Below are positions 8,491 to 18,135 of a DNA stretch of 64,000 nucleotides, in pieces. This DNA is from Ignavibacteria bacterium (GTDB lineage: Bacteria; Bacteroidota; Ignavibacteria; OLB7). How positions within the stretch are numbered: position 1 is the stretch's first letter; each line of letters begins with the position of its first letter. The DNA is taken from NCBI GenBank assembly GCA_020635205.1, contig JACKAE010000002.1:496001-560000 (forward strand), written 5' to 3'. Made by a program: the position numbers and the translations under genes. Below the pieces are notes generated by a model. That model was not told where the DNA came from. It saw nothing but the letters and a program-made list of their open reading frames with translations, and ran no database searches.

Positions 8491-10179
8491 CGTTTGAACT
8501 ATTCCATAGAGTGCTAACGCGGCTGCGCCAATCAACGCGAGAATTGGAAGCCAGTCTCCCCAGCGAACGTAGAGTGTTTTATTGCTACGAAGTGGGATCG
8601 ATCCTGTTGATGTGGTTCTCTCCCCCTCTTCTGTCTCGCCAAAAATTTCTCCTTCGGGTGTCACAAAACAACTGATGCCAGTGTTTGCTGCCCGGGCAAT
8701 GCTCCTTCTCGTCTCAATTGCCCGAAGTATTGCAAAGCGTTCGTGTTGTAGTGGCCCCGGCGTGCCGAGATACCAGCCGTCGTTTGTCACAATGGTCAGG
8801 AACTCCGCTCCATCGTCGGCAAACTTGCGCACCATGTTTGGGTAAACGCTCTCGAAGCAGACCATGCCAGCCGATTTTACAGTTCGGTTTCCCCACGGAA
8901 CGTCGATGGCGTGTGGGCCGTTCCCCTTTCCCCAGGCTGAGATGCCGACATCCCAGCTTAACATGTCAACTAAGAATGGAACGAGGTCGACGAAAGGAAT
9001 CCGTTCACCGAAGGGGACAAGTTGTGATTTGTGGTAGGAATCAACTAACCCCTTACCCGGCACGAAGACGCCAACAGAGTTATAGAAGTCCCAATATCGA
9101 ACCTCAGTCTTGCCGGTCTTTTGGTTGTAGAGAGTGTCACGCCGGGAACTTGGCGAAGCATCCTCCTTGCTGGCGTGAACTAAGTAATCGGGGAACCCAG
9201 TCATCACCACAACCCCGAGAGAGTCGAGCGTGCGATAGAGCTTATCCCGATCCCTCCGCCAGTCTGGGTGGGTGATCGGTTTTGGAATAGCAGTCTCTGC
9301 CCAGAGGAAGATATCTGTTTTTCGGCCTACCTCACTCCGGAGTGATTCGAACGAGAGTGATGCGTTATCCTCGATGTGGTCAATCGGGTCGTTCTTCCGC
9401 CACTTATCCCACGGATTCTGGTTCGGCTGGACGATAGTGACAGTAATCTCCGGCTCCTTGACGGGGAGTGAGGCAAATCCACTCACGATTGCTCCGTGAA
9501 TGTATGGAAGAACCAGCGTTGCGGATAGCAGAGCGAAAGCGATTCTGACTCCTTTCCTTTGCGTAGCAGAGGATGTCTTCTCCCCGTTAGTTGAGTGGAG
9601 GAATAGCCAAGCAACTACTCCATTTTGAATCATCATCAGGAAGCTCAGTCCCCAAACGCCGGTATACTCAATAAACTGGATGTAGTAGAAGTTGTAGGTC
9701 TGCGTGTTTCCTAACGTCAGCCAGGGGTAACTTGCATCGGTGAGAGCGTGGAGGTATTCGCCACCTGTCCAGAGAAGAATCAAAAATGTTAGGGCAACCG
9801 GGAGTGAAGTTCTTTTCCTGAGTGCGCGGTAGAGGATCATCGGCAGGCAGAAGAAGAACGGGTGAACCAAAATCAGGAGAACGCAGCTAATCATCAAGAA
9901 TGGATCGGCGTTCGCCTGCCAGCTTCCGACCCACCAAGTGGTGATAGCCGAAAAGATTAGAAAGGAGAGGTAGGACCACCTCAGCGTCTGCTTCCAGGTT
10001 GTTGTCCGCTCGAGGGCGATAATCAGGGGTACTAAGCCAATTCCGCCGAAGATGCTCCCCAAGATATTGGGGGGATATGCCAGACCGAGAATCACTCCGG
10101 TCAACGAGAGAAGACTCCAAGTTGGGAGGTTAACAAAAGCGTGTGACAGGCGACCGATGGTCGAGGGATTTTGATTCAC
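8473..10179 (-). CDS. lnt: Apolipoprotein N-acyltransferase
   Basis: The 568-residue inner-membrane protein has a hydrophobic N-terminal half with several membrane helices (about residues 20-235) and a periplasmic nitrilase domain. The catalytic triad is Glu295 in LWAETAIPKP, Lys384 in YHKSQLVPFGE and Cys441 in VCFESVYP. A last helix lies near residues 543-560. It adds the third acyl chain to lipoproteins; several lipoproteins in this window are candidate substrates. The chosen start is a GTG at 10179, which gives a normal-length N-terminus. It is divergent from the next gene, with 47 bases between starts. Confidence 0.95.
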   Translation of the reverse strand: MNQNPSTIGRLSHAFVNLPTWSLLSLTGVILGLAYPPNILGSIFGGIGLVPLIIALERTTTWKQTLRWSYLSFLIFSAITTWWVGSWQANADPFLMISCVLLILVHPFFFCLPMILYRALRKRTSLPVALTFLILLWTGGEYLHALTDASYPWLTLGNTQTYNFYYIQFIEYTGVWGLSFLMMIQNGVVAWLFLHSTNGEKTSSATQRKGVRIAFALLSATLVLPYIHGAIVSGFASLPVKEPEITVTIVQPNQNPWDKWRKNDPIDHIEDNASLSFESLRSEVGRKTDIFLWAETAIPKPITHPDWRRDRDKLYRTLDSLGVVVMTGFPDYLVHASKEDASPSSRRDTLYNQKTGKTEVRYWDFYNSVGVFVPGKGLVDSYHKSQLVPFGERIPFVDLVPFLVDMLSWDVGISAWGKGNGPHAIDVPWGNRTVKSAGMVCFESVYPNMVRKFADDGAEFLTIVTNDGWYLGTPGPLQHERFAILRAIETRRSIARAANTGISCFVTPEGEIFGETEEGERTTSTGSIPLRSNKTLYVRWGDWLPILALIGAAALALYGIVQTKKSRE

Positions 10180-10226
10180 TATATTGGCAGACTATGATGA
10201 TACATGACGTACTACGAAAGGGCACA

Positions 10227-11600
10227 ATGATGGCCGCGCACAATTTACCCAAACTGAGCATTCAAGGTCGACTACTCCCTTCTTTTCTCCTGATTCTTCC
10301 CTTGATCCTCTTCAGCTTGAATCGTGCAGAGGCGCAGGAGGCAATCACGTGGGAGAATTTGGCTGAGCAACTCGATCAATTCTTTGCCCCCGAATTGGTG
10401 GGGGACATACAGAAAGGACTTCCAGCAACCCCCTTCGATGTTTGGGGTTTTGATGTTGGGGATTATTCCGGTGATGGTTACAACGACCTGATTGTCTCGA
10501 TCCGAATGAAGAACGACCGGAGTCGCGACATGAAGATATTCTACTTCGTAGATATTGAGGGGATCGTCGAAGTTGTCCGGCAGGAGACTGCGCAGTTTGT
10601 TGAGCTTCCGATTGAAGTTGGGGTTACCATAGGGGATGGCAAAGCATACTTGATCTACAAAAAGATTGAAGGAAACTGGGAAATTTTTGGCCGGCAATAC
10701 CGGGATGGCGTTATCATGCTTGTCGATCACTACGTGACAACACGAGGGGAAGTACTAACGCACGAAACCTACCGGAACTTCCAAGCACTTGATGGATTCG
10801 ACCGATACTTACGTGTCCGGAACGACGAAGAGATTTTCCGCAATGATTTTTTAACCGTGCCAAGTTACCGGAGGGGGAGGCACATTAGTGCAGGATATGC
10901 CCAGACGGCAACTGCTTCGTTGTCTCCCTACATCGTTCGTGGAGCGTATTGGCGTTCCGACGAACAAGACTTGCGTATCAACCTCCGTTCGGCTTGGGAT
11001 CCTGATTATCTCTACTTCAACGTGATAGTCGACGACGACCAAGTAGAGCCTCGCGCCTACGACAACGATTCGATAGGTGATCGGATAGAAATTTGGATCG
11101 ATATGTACCCCTACCGGGATCGTTTCTTGGTAAGTAGTAAGAGAACCGATTTCAGACTTCAGAGCGACACGAACATCTACGGCTTGATGGTAGACCTTGG
11201 AGACCTTGCCGACAAAGCCCCGAGCGTTCGCGTTTCAACCACAAATCTTTTTGATGATGCGCAGACCCGGGCAACTTCCAAAGTTCGCGCCTTCGCTGCC
11301 CGGAGGGATAGCGGGTGGACGCTGCGCGTTCGGATTCCGTTCAAACTTTTCGGATTCGACACCGCCCCTGTTGATGAGGCAAGTCTCTTAGAGATTGGTG
11401 CAACGGTTGTTGTACACGATCTGGACAATCCGTGGCGACCGACAGAGGAGACCGTGATGGCATCCAGCCACAACTTCGACAGCACAAAGCCGGCCACCTT
11501 TGGTTCGGTAGTAATTGTTCCAGCAGCCCTTCACTATGGAGAATCCGAGAATATCTTCTTCGGAGAAGTAAAAGAACGACTTGATGAGATAGGATACTAA
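10227..11600 (+). CDS. Exported protein with C-terminal CBM9-like domain
   Basis: The 457-residue protein starts with a signal peptide ending ...NRAEA-QE. The first part (about residues 25-230) is unassigned and contains an acidic DVGDYSGDGYNDL segment that looks like a single calcium-binding FG-GAP/VCBS-type loop. The last 200 residues resemble a carbohydrate-binding module family 9 domain: LYFNVIVDDDQ, NDSIGDRIEIWID and WTLRVRIPFKLFG follow the usual order. It may bind sugars at the cell surface or in the periplasm. I chose the ATG at 10227 because GAAAGG precedes it and the signal peptide begins there. yggS starts four bases after its stop. Confidence 0.75.
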   Translation: MMAAHNLPKLSIQGRLLPSFLLILPLILFSLNRAEAQEAITWENLAEQLDQFFAPELVGDIQKGLPATPFDVWGFDVGDYSGDGYNDLIVSIRMKNDRSRDMKIFYFVDIEGIVEVVRQETAQFVELPIEVGVTIGDGKAYLIYKKIEGNWEIFGRQYRDGVIMLVDHYVTTRGEVLTHETYRNFQALDGFDRYLRVRNDEEIFRNDFLTVPSYRRGRHISAGYAQTATASLSPYIVRGAYWRSDEQDLRINLRSAWDPDYLYFNVIVDDDQVEPRAYDNDSIGDRIEIWIDMYPYRDRFLVSSKRTDFRLQSDTNIYGLMVDLGDLADKAPSVRVSTTNLFDDAQTRATSKVRAFAARRDSGWTLRVRIPFKLFGFDTAPVDEASLLEIGATVVVHDLDNPWRPTEETVMASSHNFDSTKPATFGSVVIVPAALHYGESENIFFGEVKERLDEIGY

Positions 11601-11604
11601 GCTG

Positions 11605-12324
11605 ATGACGCTTGAAGAGCAAATAGCCGAGCGATACCGGAGAGTTCGAGAGCAGGTTTCTTATGCGTGCAGGCGCTCTGGAAGGGATCCGGCTGAGGTA
11701 ACGATAGTTGGTGTGACGAAAACAAAGCCAATCGAAGATATTCGGCGTGGCATCAATGTTGGCATTCTCGATTTCGGGGAGAACTACGTGCAAGAGCTTG
11801 TGGAGAAGGAAGGGCGACTTAGGGGGGCCGAACACGATATTCGATGGCACTTTATCGGGCACTTGCAGCGGAACAAGGTGAAGTCGATCCTTCCATTCGT
11901 CCACTTGGTTCACAGTGTTGATTCCGAACGTCTCGCCCTTGAGATCAACAAAGGTGGTGAAAAGATTGGGCGGAAGATTCCGATTCTCTTGCAGGTCAAC
12001 ACATCTGGCGAAACCTCTAAGTTCGGTTGCTATCCGGGGGGGGCGATTGCAATTGCAGAGAGGATCTTCGAAATGGAATTTCTCGATTTACAGGGATTGA
12101 TGACATTGGCATCCTTCACCGACGATTCGGAGGTTGTTCGCCCGATGTTCCGACTTTTGAAAGATACGCGCAACTTAATCAGAGAACGACTTGGGGTTGA
12201 ACTGCCACACCTTTCAATGGGAATGACAAACGATTTTGACGTTGCTGTTGAGGAAGGAGCCACGATTGTCAGAATTGGGACGGCAATTTTTGGAGAGAGA
12301 AAGAGTGATGAGAGGCTTGTATAG
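11605..12324 (+). CDS. yggS: Pyridoxal-phosphate homeostasis protein, YggS family
   Basis: The 239-residue protein is full length for the YggS/PLPHP family, a TIM barrel that binds PLP without known enzyme activity and buffers vitamin B6 and amino acid pools. Lys39 in GVTKTKP is the expected Schiff-base lysine. The family blocks WHFIGHLQRNK and SMGMTNDFDVAVEEG are present, and the C-terminus reads RIGTAIFGER. It follows the CBM9-like gene by four bases, which suggests one transcript though the functions look unrelated. Confidence 0.93.
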   Translation: MTLEEQIAERYRRVREQVSYACRRSGRDPAEVTIVGVTKTKPIEDIRRGINVGILDFGENYVQELVEKEGRLRGAEHDIRWHFIGHLQRNKVKSILPFVHLVHSVDSERLALEINKGGEKIGRKIPILLQVNTSGETSKFGCYPGGAIAIAERIFEMEFLDLQGLMTLASFTDDSEVVRPMFRLLKDTRNLIRERLGVELPHLSMGMTNDFDVAVEEGATIVRIGTAIFGERKSDERLV

Positions 12325-12344
12325 AGGTCTCATGTGGGAAGAGG

Positions 12345-12375
12345 AATTCAAAATTCAAAAGTAAAAATTCAAAAG
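12345..12375. repeat. ATTCAAAA microrepeats, cluster
   Basis: Three copies of ATTCAAAA lie in 31 bases just after yggS. The same octamer is clustered after nuoH (34391-34516), near 36290-36320 and as a variant near 2640-2665. The rest of the 378-base gap up to the M16 protease start shows no gene or hairpin I can support. Confidence 0.5.
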
Positions 12376-12702
12376 TGGGAGTGAAGAGGTATAGAAGAGG
12401 AATCGACCATCAGAGAAGAATCACTCGATGACCATTTTCAGCCAGCATACCATACTTCACCTGTGGCCTCTATAAGGGGTAATATCGAGGTATGACGGTT
12501 ACTCCCTTCGTGGTTGTTTCCCCGAAGTTCTCTGTGAGAACGACAAACCTCTACGTCCTATTTCAGGTTCAAAAAACCAATCAAATCTTGTTCCCTGCAC
12601 CCTTTTGTCATTTTTAGGGAACCTTCTATCGGCGGTTTGCGTCTTACCATCCAAAATGATCCATGATATTAGGTGTTGAACAACCATAACAAACCATCAA
12701 GT

Positions 12703-14100
12703 ATGAAGAAAAACTTACTCAGAAGTACCTTCGCTTTAACACTTGCGGGAGTACTGACAACAGTTCCCCTCGTTGCAGATCCTCCTGACCCGAAACCGGT
12801 TGGAGAAAACCAACCCTTTAAGTCGATGACACTCGACAATGGGCTTGAAGTGATTGTTATCGAGGACTATACCGTTCCGTTAGTTACAATCGACATTGCC
12901 GTCCGGAACGGTGCGTTCACCGAACCAGATGAATTTGCTGGACTTTCCCACCTTTACGAGCACATGTTCTTCAAGGCTAATGCAGTCTACCCTTCGCAGG
13001 AAGCCTTCATGAACAGAGTGAAAGAACTTGGGGTCTCCTACAATGGGTATACCTCCGATGAACTTGTGAACTACTTCTTTACGTTGCCGAGTGGCAACTT
13101 GAAGGAGGGGATGGAATTCATGGCGGCGGCAATTATGACGCCGAAGTTTGATCCAGATGAGCTTGTTAAAGAGCGTCAGGTTGTGCTTGGGGAGTTCGAC
13201 CGAAACGAAGCTCAACCACAGTTTGTCTTGCGCTATGCCCTCGATTCCGCTGTTTGGATGCCCTACGTTAGCCGCAAGCAACCGTTAGGGCAGCGCCATG
13301 TAATCAACACGGCGACCGTAGAGAAAATGGCGATGATCCAAAAACGATTCTACGTTCCGAACAACTCGGCACTGATCGTCTCCGGTGCAGTCAATGCCGA
13401 CGAGGTCTTCCAGTACGCAATGAAGTACCTTAGTGGTTGGGAGCGAGGGGCAGATCCATTCCCGACATACGATCCACCAAAGTTCCCTTCCTTGGAGTCG
13501 AAGTTGGTAATTCGTGAAGCTGCTGTTCCAAATGCTTTAGTGAGAATGTTCTGGCACGGGCCAAGTGTTCTGAAAGATGAACCGAATCCTTACATCGCCG
13601 ATATTCTCTTTACGATGGTCAACCAACCAACTTCACGGTTCTATCGTGAGTTGGTAGATAGCGGTCTTGTCACGAACGTCTACCTCGGCTATCAGTCGGC
13701 ACGAAATACCGGCGAGATTGCCCTCTACGCAACGGCGATCCCGGAGAAGGCGGAGAAGGCTCTCGAGGTGATTAAGCGGGAGTTGCAGGCAATGACGAAG
13801 CCGGGCTACTTCACCGACGAAGATCTTGAAATTGCAAAACAGATATTGGCCGACAACCGAGTGTTCGAGCGTGAGAACATCTACAATTTCACGATTCGGA
13901 CGGTGGCCTTCTGGTGGAGTGTTGCCGGGGGGCTTGACTATTACGAAGGATTGAATGAACACTACACGAAGGTCTCGCAAAAGCAGACACAGGAGTTCGT
14001 GCGGAACTTTATTGTCGGCAAACCGTTTGTGCTCGGGGTTGGTGCAAAGGGAGAAGTGCTTGATAAGCTCAACATTACATCGGAGGATTTGAAGTGGTAA
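12703..14100 (+). CDS. M16-family zinc metalloprotease, catalytic subunit
   Basis: The 465-residue protein has a signal peptide (about residues 1-25) and the inverted zinc motif HLYEH: His83, Glu86 and His87, with the third ligand Glu164 in VLGEFDRN, 77 residues after the second histidine as the family requires. M16 proteases cleave small peptides in a closed chamber formed by two homologous halves. The next gene, overlapping by 7 bases, encodes the other half. Start at 12703 because the signal peptide begins MKKNLL. It is most likely periplasmic. Confidence 0.93.
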   Translation: MKKNLLRSTFALTLAGVLTTVPLVADPPDPKPVGENQPFKSMTLDNGLEVIVIEDYTVPLVTIDIAVRNGAFTEPDEFAGLSHLYEHMFFKANAVYPSQEAFMNRVKELGVSYNGYTSDELVNYFFTLPSGNLKEGMEFMAAAIMTPKFDPDELVKERQVVLGEFDRNEAQPQFVLRYALDSAVWMPYVSRKQPLGQRHVINTATVEKMAMIQKRFYVPNNSALIVSGAVNADEVFQYAMKYLSGWERGADPFPTYDPPKFPSLESKLVIREAAVPNALVRMFWHGPSVLKDEPNPYIADILFTMVNQPTSRFYRELVDSGLVTNVYLGYQSARNTGEIALYATAIPEKAEKALEVIKRELQAMTKPGYFTDEDLEIAKQILADNRVFERENIYNFTIRTVAFWWSVAGGLDYYEGLNEHYTKVSQKQTQEFVRNFIVGKPFVLGVGAKGEVLDKLNITSEDLKW

Positions 14101-15425
14101 AACGATATATCTTTTCTGCACTCACGCTTCTCCTTCTCCCTGCGGTTGTATTTGCACAGCAAGGGACAGAGAAGGGGGTACGCTCGGTTGAGTCGTTCGA
14201 TATGGACGGCATCAAAGTGATTCTCTCACCTGCCGAAAATCAACTTGTCTCGATTATCGTCGGGCTGGAAGGAGGCATTGCAAGTGGCGAGACAGCGAAC
14301 CCAGCTATCGGTGATTTCATGACCGACCTGATTACGTCGAGCGGATCGGAGGATTACTCGAAAGATGAACTTCGCCGCTTCCTCTCGCGCACTTCAACTC
14401 GGTTAGGTGGAGATGCGGACTTTATCGGCGTTCACTTTTCGATGACCAGTACACGTGCTCGCTTTGATGAAGCCTGGAATCTTCTCTCATCAATGATTCG
14501 CAAGCCGTTATTTGACGAAGTTGAGTATCGGAACATCATGCAGCGGAGAGTTGCGCAGGCCGAGAACTCTTGGTCTAATCCTGAGTCATACGCCTATCGG
14601 ATGGCCGATAGTTTAACGAAGATCGACCACCCCTTCCTCGCTCGCTACACCTATGCTGCCGACGTAGAGAAGGTGACAATTCCGATGATGAAAGAGTATT
14701 ACAGCCAGCTTTCTGAGCGTTCGCGACTTATCGTTGTGGTGGTTGGGGACGTTACTAAAGATGAGCTGATGACGAAGCTGAAGGATTTTTCTTCGTGGAA
14801 GAAAGGGGGATACAAGCAGCCGGAGATCCCTCGGGTTAAGCCGCGCCCAGCACCGAAAACTTCGATTGTCGACAAACCACAGAGTCCGACGACGTACATC
14901 TTTGCCTCCTTTACCGGACCAACTTCTACCGATCCAGAATCGTGGCCGATGGCAATCGGGATGAATTATTTGCGGGGCGTTCTCTTCGAGGAGATTCGGA
15001 CGAAGCGGAACCTTTCGTATGCACCTTTTGCTTTCTATAATAACTCGCACGGGCAGGGGATGGGGGTGATTGGCGTCAGCACGGTTTGGCCTGATTCTTC
15101 GATGGCGATCATGCTGAACGAACTGCAAAAGATGAAAGATGGGAAGTTCGATGCGGCCGATATCGAGAAGTCGAAGCAGGTCTACACAACCACGTACTAC
15201 ATGCGTGAAATGACAAACGCAGCCAAGGCAAATCGCCTTTACTACAACCAGCGATATGCTGGCGATTGGCGCAAAGCCTTTAGCTACGAAGATATCAACG
15301 CTGTTACCAAAGCCGATATCGAAAAAGCGCTCAAGAAATTCGCGAACAATCTGCAAGTTGGTATCGTCGGCAATCAGTCGGCAGTTACCGTTGCAAAGTT
15401 CGAGTATGGGGAGAGCTTGCGGTGA
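14094..15425 (+). CDS. M16-family protease partner subunit, lacking zinc motif
   Basis: The 443-residue protein has a signal peptide ending VFA-QQ and an M16 fold, but where the zinc motif should be it reads GGIASGETANPAIGDFM, with no HxxEH. This is the usual pattern for the non-catalytic half of a heterodimeric M16 peptidase, as in mitochondrial processing peptidase. The family C-terminal block with the R/Y pair (EEIRTKRNLSYAP) is present. It begins with a GTG at 14094 inside the last codons of the catalytic gene, so translation is coupled and a 1:1 complex is likely. Confidence 0.9.
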   Translation: MVKRYIFSALTLLLLPAVVFAQQGTEKGVRSVESFDMDGIKVILSPAENQLVSIIVGLEGGIASGETANPAIGDFMTDLITSSGSEDYSKDELRRFLSRTSTRLGGDADFIGVHFSMTSTRARFDEAWNLLSSMIRKPLFDEVEYRNIMQRRVAQAENSWSNPESYAYRMADSLTKIDHPFLARYTYAADVEKVTIPMMKEYYSQLSERSRLIVVVVGDVTKDELMTKLKDFSSWKKGGYKQPEIPRVKPRPAPKTSIVDKPQSPTTYIFASFTGPTSTDPESWPMAIGMNYLRGVLFEEIRTKRNLSYAPFAFYNNSHGQGMGVIGVSTVWPDSSMAIMLNELQKMKDGKFDAADIEKSKQVYTTTYYMREMTNAAKANRLYYNQRYAGDWRKAFSYEDINAVTKADIEKALKKFANNLQVGIVGNQSAVTVAKFEYGESLR

Positions 15426-15462
15426 GTTAGGTCTATAAAAGTATAGAGGCGGAGTGATGTTT

Positions 15463-15499
15463 CAGGACATGGAGAGTCTTTCTTCATGTCCTGTTTTTT
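15463..15499 (+). terminator. Rho-independent terminator after the M16 pair
   Basis: CAGGACATG pairs with CATGTCCTG across a 13-base loop, followed by six T residues. It closes the two-gene protease operon 38 bases after its last stop codon. Confidence 0.85.
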
Positions 15500-15530
15500 C
15501 GCACAAATCACTTTACTGTAGTCGAAGAAG

Positions 15531-16265
15531 ATGAAAAGACAAACATTTGTTCTGCCCGCTCTCCTGTCCTTCCTTCTCGTTTCTTGCACCGACAATTCTA
15601 CTGGAACTGAGCCTGGAACAGTCTGGGGATACGTTGACCTTATCGACCAAGATGGGGTAGACATTGATGATCGAAGTGAGGCTACTGTTACCATTGTTGG
15701 AACGAGTTTTTCCATGACAACTGCCAGTGATGGAATCTTTCGATTCGAGGATGTGCCACCCGGGATCTACGAACTCACTATTGAGAAGGATGGATATGGT
15801 TGGCTGAAGAAGGAATTCCAATTTGTTGGGAACGGAGAGTTCTACCTTGGTGCGTTCCGCCAATCTCAAATTCCGACCTATACGATCGATGAGTTCTCGT
15901 TCAATATTGACCCAAACGATTCGCGTCGTCTTCTCTTTAATGGGCAGATCTCAGAACCTGCTCCCGTTGGAAAACGAAGGAGCATATACTTATTCTATTC
16001 GTTAGATCCAACTGATTCAACAGTGCTGACGAATAGAACGCTCTTTGGGGAACTCCAAACAGATGCGAATTCCGATAGGTTCTCTACCTACCTCACAATA
16101 TTAAAGTTCGATAGCTGGGGTATTCCACCGGGCACAACAATCTACTTCCGGGCATATCCGAGTGGATCTACTCAATCGTATTTCAGAGATGCTGTCACGC
16201 GAAAAGATTTTTTCACCTCACTTCCAGAAACAGGAACTGAGCTAATGAGCTTTGTCCTTCCGTAA
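15531..16265 (+). CDS. Lipoprotein with carboxypeptidase-regulatory-like domain
   Basis: The 244-residue protein has a lipoprotein signal with lipobox LLVSC (Cys19). Residues about 30-105 form a carboxypeptidase-regulatory-like beta-sandwich: the TVTIVGTSFSMTTASDG, FRFEDVPPGIYELTIEKDGY order is characteristic. The remaining 140 residues are beta-rich and unassigned. It is probably anchored in the outer or inner membrane. It stands between a terminator and a perfect hairpin, so it is probably a single-gene transcript. The function is unknown. Confidence 0.75.
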   Translation: MKRQTFVLPALLSFLLVSCTDNSTGTEPGTVWGYVDLIDQDGVDIDDRSEATVTIVGTSFSMTTASDGIFRFEDVPPGIYELTIEKDGYGWLKKEFQFVGNGEFYLGAFRQSQIPTYTIDEFSFNIDPNDSRRLLFNGQISEPAPVGKRRSIYLFYSLDPTDSTVLTNRTLFGELQTDANSDRFSTYLTILKFDSWGIPPGTTIYFRAYPSGSTQSYFRDAVTRKDFFTSLPETGTELMSFVLP

Positions 16266-16293
16266 GCCTTCCCTATTTCTGAGCACTGTTTGT

Positions 16294-16325
16294 CTTCCTC
16301 TCTTCAAGTTGTTGAAGAGAGGAAG
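16294..16325. other. Perfect 14-bp hairpin after the lipoprotein gene
   Basis: CTTCCTCTCTTCAA at 16294-16307 pairs exactly with 16312-16325 around a GTTG loop. No T tract follows on either strand, so it is not a classical intrinsic terminator. It may end transcription with Rho, protect the 3' end of the mRNA, or be a repeat-type palindrome. Confidence 0.65.
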
Positions 16326-16421
16326 GCTCAAGTAGGGAGAATTGCTTCATCTCCCATTTCCTCTCTTCCTCGTATCTTCTCGACTTCTGTGTAGTTACCA
16401 ATCAATCAGAATGTCGAACGT

Positions 16422-18080
16422 ATGCGCATTGGATCGGAGTTAAAATCGAGTCAGGGGACTGAGAAGAACCGTGAGGTAAACTTGGAGTTGTTGCGGGGGA
16501 TTAACGTTGTCTCAGCGGAGACGCAAAGTGGGGGGGGGACGAAGGCAATTGAGAGGCTCCACGCCAAGGGGAAACTTTCAGCTCGCGAACGAATTGCGCT
16601 GTTGATTGATCCCGGCACTGACTTCGTCGAGATTGGACTCCACACCGCACACGGCTTCTACGAAGAGGAGGGGGGAGCACCTTCGGCAGGTGTGGTTACC
16701 GGAATCGGAACTATCGAAGGACGACTCTGCATGATCGTTGCAAACGATGCCACGGTGAAAGCCGGAGCCTGGTTCCCGTTGACGGCAAAGAAGAATATGC
16801 GGGCGCAGGAGATCGCCATCGAAAACCGACTTCCGACCATCTACCTCGTCGACTCAGCCGGTGTCTTCCTCCCGATGCAGGATGAAATTTTTCCCGACAA
16901 GGAACACTTTGGCCGGCAGTTCCGCAACAACGCGGTTATGTCGAGCATGGGGATCCCACAAATCTCTTGCATTATGGGACCATGCGTTGCCGGCGGAGCC
17001 TACTTGCCAATTATGTCGGACGAGGCGTTGATTGTAGAGGGGAATGGTTCGCTCTTCTTAGCTGGTCCGGCACTGGTGGAGGCAGCTATCGGAGAGCGAG
17101 CCGACATCGAAGACCTTGGCGGGGCGACGATGCACTCATCAATCAGTGGCGTTACCGACCGGAAGGTGAAAGATGACCGTGAGGGAATCGAAGTTATTCG
17201 CTCTCTCGTCTCGAAGTTCGGTCCCGAGCTTGGTTCGAAAAATCTCTTCGACCGCGTTGAACCAAATTCACCCACTTTCCCCGAAGATGAGATATTCGAT
17301 CTCTTAGCACATGACCGCACACGCCCCTACGACACATACGAACTTCTTGCCCGCCTGACTGATAACTCCGAACTGGAAGAGTATAAGCCAGATTATGGTA
17401 GGACGATCATTTGCGGCTACGCTCGGATTGAAGGGTGGGCTGTTGGGATTGTAGCAAACAACCGAAACGTGGTCAGGAATGCGAAGGGGGAGATGCAGAT
17501 CGGTGGCGTAATCTATAGTGACTCAGCAGATAAGGCTGCACGGTTCATTATGAACTGCAATCAGCGGAATGTACCGCTGGTCTTCCTGCAAGATGTGACT
17601 GGCTTCATGGTAGGGACGCGGGCGGAGCAAGGGGGCATTATCAAAGATGGAGCAAAGATGGTGAACGCCGTCGCAAACTCCACTGTTCCGAAGTTTACCA
17701 TTATCGTCGGTAATAGCTACGGAGCCGGAAACTACGCGATGTGTGGCAAAGCCTACGATCCCCGACTCATCTTCGCTTGGCCAAGCGCGAACATTGCTGT
17801 GATGGGGGGGGCGCAAGCCTCCAAAACTATGCTGACAATTAAAGTTGCTCAGTTGAAGAAACAGGGGAAGACAATTGGCGATGAGGAACAAGCCGAAATG
17901 CTCCGCGAGATTCAGGAACGCTACGACAACTCCACCCACCCACTCTACGCCGCGGCTCGACTCTGGGTAGATGGCATCATCGACCCACGCGAAACCCGGC
18001 GCATTATCTCAATCGGTATAAAGGCAGCCAGCAATAACAAAGAAGTGCCGAGATTCAATCCGGGTGTGTTGCAGGTATAG
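16422..18080 (+). CDS. Acyl-CoA carboxylase carboxyltransferase (beta) subunit, methylcrotonyl-CoA-like
   Basis: The 552-residue protein carries both crotonase-like halves of a biotin-dependent carboxyltransferase. The N-terminal half has GGGTKAIERLHAKGKLSARE and IMGPCVAGGAYLP; the C-terminal half has FLQDVTGFMVG and GNSYGAGNYAMCGKAYDP. The AWPSANIAVMGG block and overall length favour the MccB-like branch over PccB. It transfers CO2 from carboxybiotin to an acyl-CoA. No biotin carboxylase or biotin carrier gene is adjacent, so the alpha subunit must be elsewhere. The substrate is therefore uncertain. A VOC gene follows 55 bases downstream. Confidence 0.88.
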   Translation: MRIGSELKSSQGTEKNREVNLELLRGINVVSAETQSGGGTKAIERLHAKGKLSARERIALLIDPGTDFVEIGLHTAHGFYEEEGGAPSAGVVTGIGTIEGRLCMIVANDATVKAGAWFPLTAKKNMRAQEIAIENRLPTIYLVDSAGVFLPMQDEIFPDKEHFGRQFRNNAVMSSMGIPQISCIMGPCVAGGAYLPIMSDEALIVEGNGSLFLAGPALVEAAIGERADIEDLGGATMHSSISGVTDRKVKDDREGIEVIRSLVSKFGPELGSKNLFDRVEPNSPTFPEDEIFDLLAHDRTRPYDTYELLARLTDNSELEEYKPDYGRTIICGYARIEGWAVGIVANNRNVVRNAKGEMQIGGVIYSDSADKAARFIMNCNQRNVPLVFLQDVTGFMVGTRAEQGGIIKDGAKMVNAVANSTVPKFTIIVGNSYGAGNYAMCGKAYDPRLIFAWPSANIAVMGGAQASKTMLTIKVAQLKKQGKTIGDEEQAEMLREIQERYDNSTHPLYAAARLWVDGIIDPRETRRIISIGIKAASNNKEVPRFNPGVLQV

Positions 18081-18135
18081 CAACATCAACAGACAAGACG
18101 GGCACATTCACCATAATCCGAAGGAGTCTATTCGT

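Noticed and set aside
14613..15356. 247-residue minus-strand open frame
   Set aside because: It lies within the second M16 gene, which has clear family motifs; it is a shadow.
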